In this document: positions 62,428 to 64,000 of the stretch, in pieces
Layout: each line of letters begins with the position of its first letter
How positions within the stretch are numbered: position 1 is the first letter of the stretch
Source: Halorubrum sp. BV1
GTDB lineage: Archaea > Halobacteriota > Halobacteria > Halobacteriales > Haloferacaceae
NCBI RefSeq assembly: GCF_000746205.1
Contig: NZ_JQKV01000001.1
Location: forward strand, 546,814-610,813
Reading direction: 5' to 3'
DNA: 64,000 nt
Translations under genes and position numbers: made by a program
The notes under the pieces: model-generated
Told to the model about the DNA's origin: nothing
Seen by the model: only the letters and a program-made list of their open reading frames with translations
The model's database searches: none

Positions 62428-63780
62428 ATGACACTCACCATCGTCGGCTCCCAACTGGGTGACGAGGGCAAGGGCGCGCTCGTCGACCGGTGGGGAGGGG
62501 ACGCGGACGTCGTAGTCCGTTATCAGGGCGGCGACAACGCCGGCCACACCGTCGTCGAAGGGGGCACGGAGTACAAGCTTTCGCTCGTACCGAGCGGCGC
62601 GGTCCGAGGCACGGTCGGCATCCTCGGAAACGGCTGTGTCGTCAATCCGCGCACGCTGTTCACGGAGATAGACGACCTGCGCGAGCGCGGGCTCGACCCC
62701 GACGTGCGGGTCGCCCGCCGCGCGCACGTCATCATGCCGTATCACCGCGTGCTCGACGGGATCGAAGAGGAGGTCAAAGCCGACGACGACGCCGGCGACG
62801 AGGTCGGTACGACCGGCCGCGGGATCGGCCCCACCTACGAGGACAAGGCGGGCCGACGGGGAATTCGGATCGCGGACCTCCTCGCGCCCGACGTGCTCCG
62901 CGAGAAGCTCGAATACGCCGTGCCACAGAAGCGCGCGCTCGTCGAGGACGTGTACGGACTCGACCTGGCTGAGGACGACCGCGCCGAGGCGTTCGACGTC
63001 GACGCCCTCCACGAGGAGTTCACCCGTATCGGCGAGCGCCTCGCCAACGAGGAGATGACGGTCAACTGCTCGGATTACCTCAACCGCCGCAGCGACGCCG
63101 GCGATCGCATCCTCTTCGAGGGCGCACAGGGAACGCACATCGATGTCGACCACGGCAACTACCCGTTCGTCACCTCCTCGAACCCGACGGCTGGTGGAGC
63201 CGCGGTCGGCTCGGGGCTCGGGGTCACGACCGTCGGCGGCGGCGAAGTCGTCGGCATCGTGAAGGCGTACCTCTCGCGTGTCGGCTCGGGGCCGCTCCCG
63301 ACCGAACTCGACGGCGACGCCGAAGAAGAGGCGCTCGCCGACGACATCCGTGAGAAGGGCGGCGAGTTCGGGACGGTCACCGGTCGCCCGCGGCGGATCG
63401 GCTGGCTCGATCTCCCGATGTTACGGCACGCCGCGCGCGTCTCGGGGTTCACTGGCGTCGCCGTCAACCACGTCGACGTGCTGGCCGGGCTCGACGAGCT
63501 GAAAGTGTGTACGGCCTACGAGATCGACGGGGACGAACTGGACACCGTCCCCACCACGACCGAGCGGTGGGAGCGATGTGAGCCGGTCTACGAGACGCTC
63601 GACACCTGGGAGCCGTTCGACTCGGGCGCGGTCGCCGAGGCGGGATACGACGCGCTGCCCGCGGCGGCCCGCGAGTACCTCGCTTTCGTCGCCGACGAGA
63701 TCGACACGCCGGTGTACGCCGTCGGCGTCGGTCCCGACCGCGAGGAGACGGTCGAACTGACGAACCCGTTCGACGAGTAG
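62428..63780 (+). CDS. purA: adenylosuccinate synthetase
   Basis: The 450-residue enzyme joins IMP and aspartate with GTP to make adenylosuccinate in AMP synthesis. GSQLGDEGKGALVD is the P-loop start with the catalytic aspartate, followed by RYQGGDNAGHTVV (catalytic H), GTTGRGIGPTYEDKAGRRGIR (IMP binding), FEGAQGTHIDVDHGNYPFVTSSN and GTVTGRPRRIGWLDLPML. The start at 62428 is fixed by the P-loop and TATA spacing. It is complete and a typical length. Confidence 0.97.
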   Translation: MTLTIVGSQLGDEGKGALVDRWGGDADVVVRYQGGDNAGHTVVEGGTEYKLSLVPSGAVRGTVGILGNGCVVNPRTLFTEIDDLRERGLDPDVRVARRAHVIMPYHRVLDGIEEEVKADDDAGDEVGTTGRGIGPTYEDKAGRRGIRIADLLAPDVLREKLEYAVPQKRALVEDVYGLDLAEDDRAEAFDVDALHEEFTRIGERLANEEMTVNCSDYLNRRSDAGDRILFEGAQGTHIDVDHGNYPFVTSSNPTAGGAAVGSGLGVTTVGGGEVVGIVKAYLSRVGSGPLPTELDGDAEEEALADDIREKGGEFGTVTGRPRRIGWLDLPMLRHAARVSGFTGVAVNHVDVLAGLDELKVCTAYEIDGDELDTVPTTTERWERCEPVYETLDTWEPFDSGAVAEAGYDALPAAAREYLAFVADEIDTPVYAVGVGPDREETVELTNPFDE

Positions 63781-63796
63781 TCCACGCGGATCCGTT

Positions 63797-64000
63797 CTAC
63801 TGCGGATCGATCCCGTTCAGCCCTATCACGTCCTCGTCCGTCAGCGCCAGCCGCGCGACTCGGAGATTCGATTCGACGTGGTCGACGCTCGACGTTCCCG
63901 GAATCGAGAGCGCCACGACAGAGCTGGCGCAGCCACGCGAGCGCGACGTGGTGCGGACCACCCGCCGTGCCGATCGGCGATGGACCACCCGCCGTGCCGA
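63797..64000 (-). pseudogene. aldo/keto reductase C-terminus, frameshifted and cut by the window edge
   Basis: The minus strand reads HHVALAWL in one frame (about 63940-63960) and SSVVALSIPGTSSVDHVESN to the stop TAG at 63797 in another; together they make the typical AKR ending. The frame change falls at about 63915-63935, so one base seems lost or gained. Further upstream a 27-bp repeat unit occurs twice (19-bp identical copies at 63955-63973 and 63982-64000). The gene start lies outside the window. It could be a real pseudogene or an assembly error. Confidence 0.7.

Noticed and set aside
1..64000. CRISPR array or cas genes linked to the CARF-like protein
   Set aside because: I found no regularly spaced repeats of 24-40 bp and no cas protein motif on either strand.

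Overview
The window is haloarchaeal (class Halobacteria). The evidence is very acidic proteins, GC-rich codon use on the right, an archaeal 7S SRP RNA, a TFB transcription factor, leaderless genes with a TATA element about 26-30 nt before the start codon, and archaeal-type HisF, HisC and PurA. A Halorubrum-like genus is only a guess. No identity search was possible.

The window has two parts that meet at a tRNA-Arg(TCG) gene (40061-40134, minus strand). Left of it (1 to about 40,000) is a lower-GC accessory island. Right of it is a compact GC-rich chromosomal core. The 3' end of the tRNA faces the island, as expected when the tRNA was an integration target, and two copies of an imperfect 18-bp repeat lie just beyond that end. 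A tyrosine recombinase is at 1430-2623. The far attachment site is not visible and may lie left of position 1.

Island, left to right: a truncated OLD-like AAA ATPase (1-936); recombinase with a small partner gene; a winged-helix regulator; a 1374-aa primase-helicase replication protein (4195-8319); a three-gene operon of a 199-aa protein, an extra Hsp70 and a 1018-1026-aa protein with a zinc knuckle and a possible nuclease domain (8558-13951); an operon of a DUF2797 (GIY-YIG-like) protein and a long Argonaute related to Natronobacterium gregoryi Ago (14343-17986, minus), divergent from a CARF-like/HTH regulator and a HhH glycosylase-like protein; an HNH nuclease, an AAA ATPase, an HNH-repeat endonuclease and a CoiA-like nuclease; a ParA/partner partition cassette flanked by CCTATAGG palindromes; a methyltransferase plus PLD-SNF2 helicase pair; a TraB-like membrane protein; a GmrSD-like type IV restriction enzyme and a PD-(D/E)XK nuclease. 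Replication, partition and integration genes together indicate an integrated plasmid or integrative element. Much of the rest looks like a defence cargo.

Core: a RecA-like ATPase, CoA-binding protein, thrS, an aminotransferase, a 34-aa zinc protein, a HAD hydrolase, an aldo/keto reductase, the SRP RNA, a TRAM protein, a methyltransferase, a glycosyltransferase, hisF, hisC with a translationally coupled adenylate-kinase-like NTPase and CDP-alcohol transferase, an MFS transporter, an M24 peptidase, tfb, a NUDIX hydrolase, a coiled-coil protein, a small regulator, purA, and a frameshifted aldo/keto reductase end at the right border.

The best candidates for something undescribed are the Argonaute locus (HARP-like N-terminal domain, DUF2797 partner, CARF and HhH neighbours) and the Hsp70 operon.
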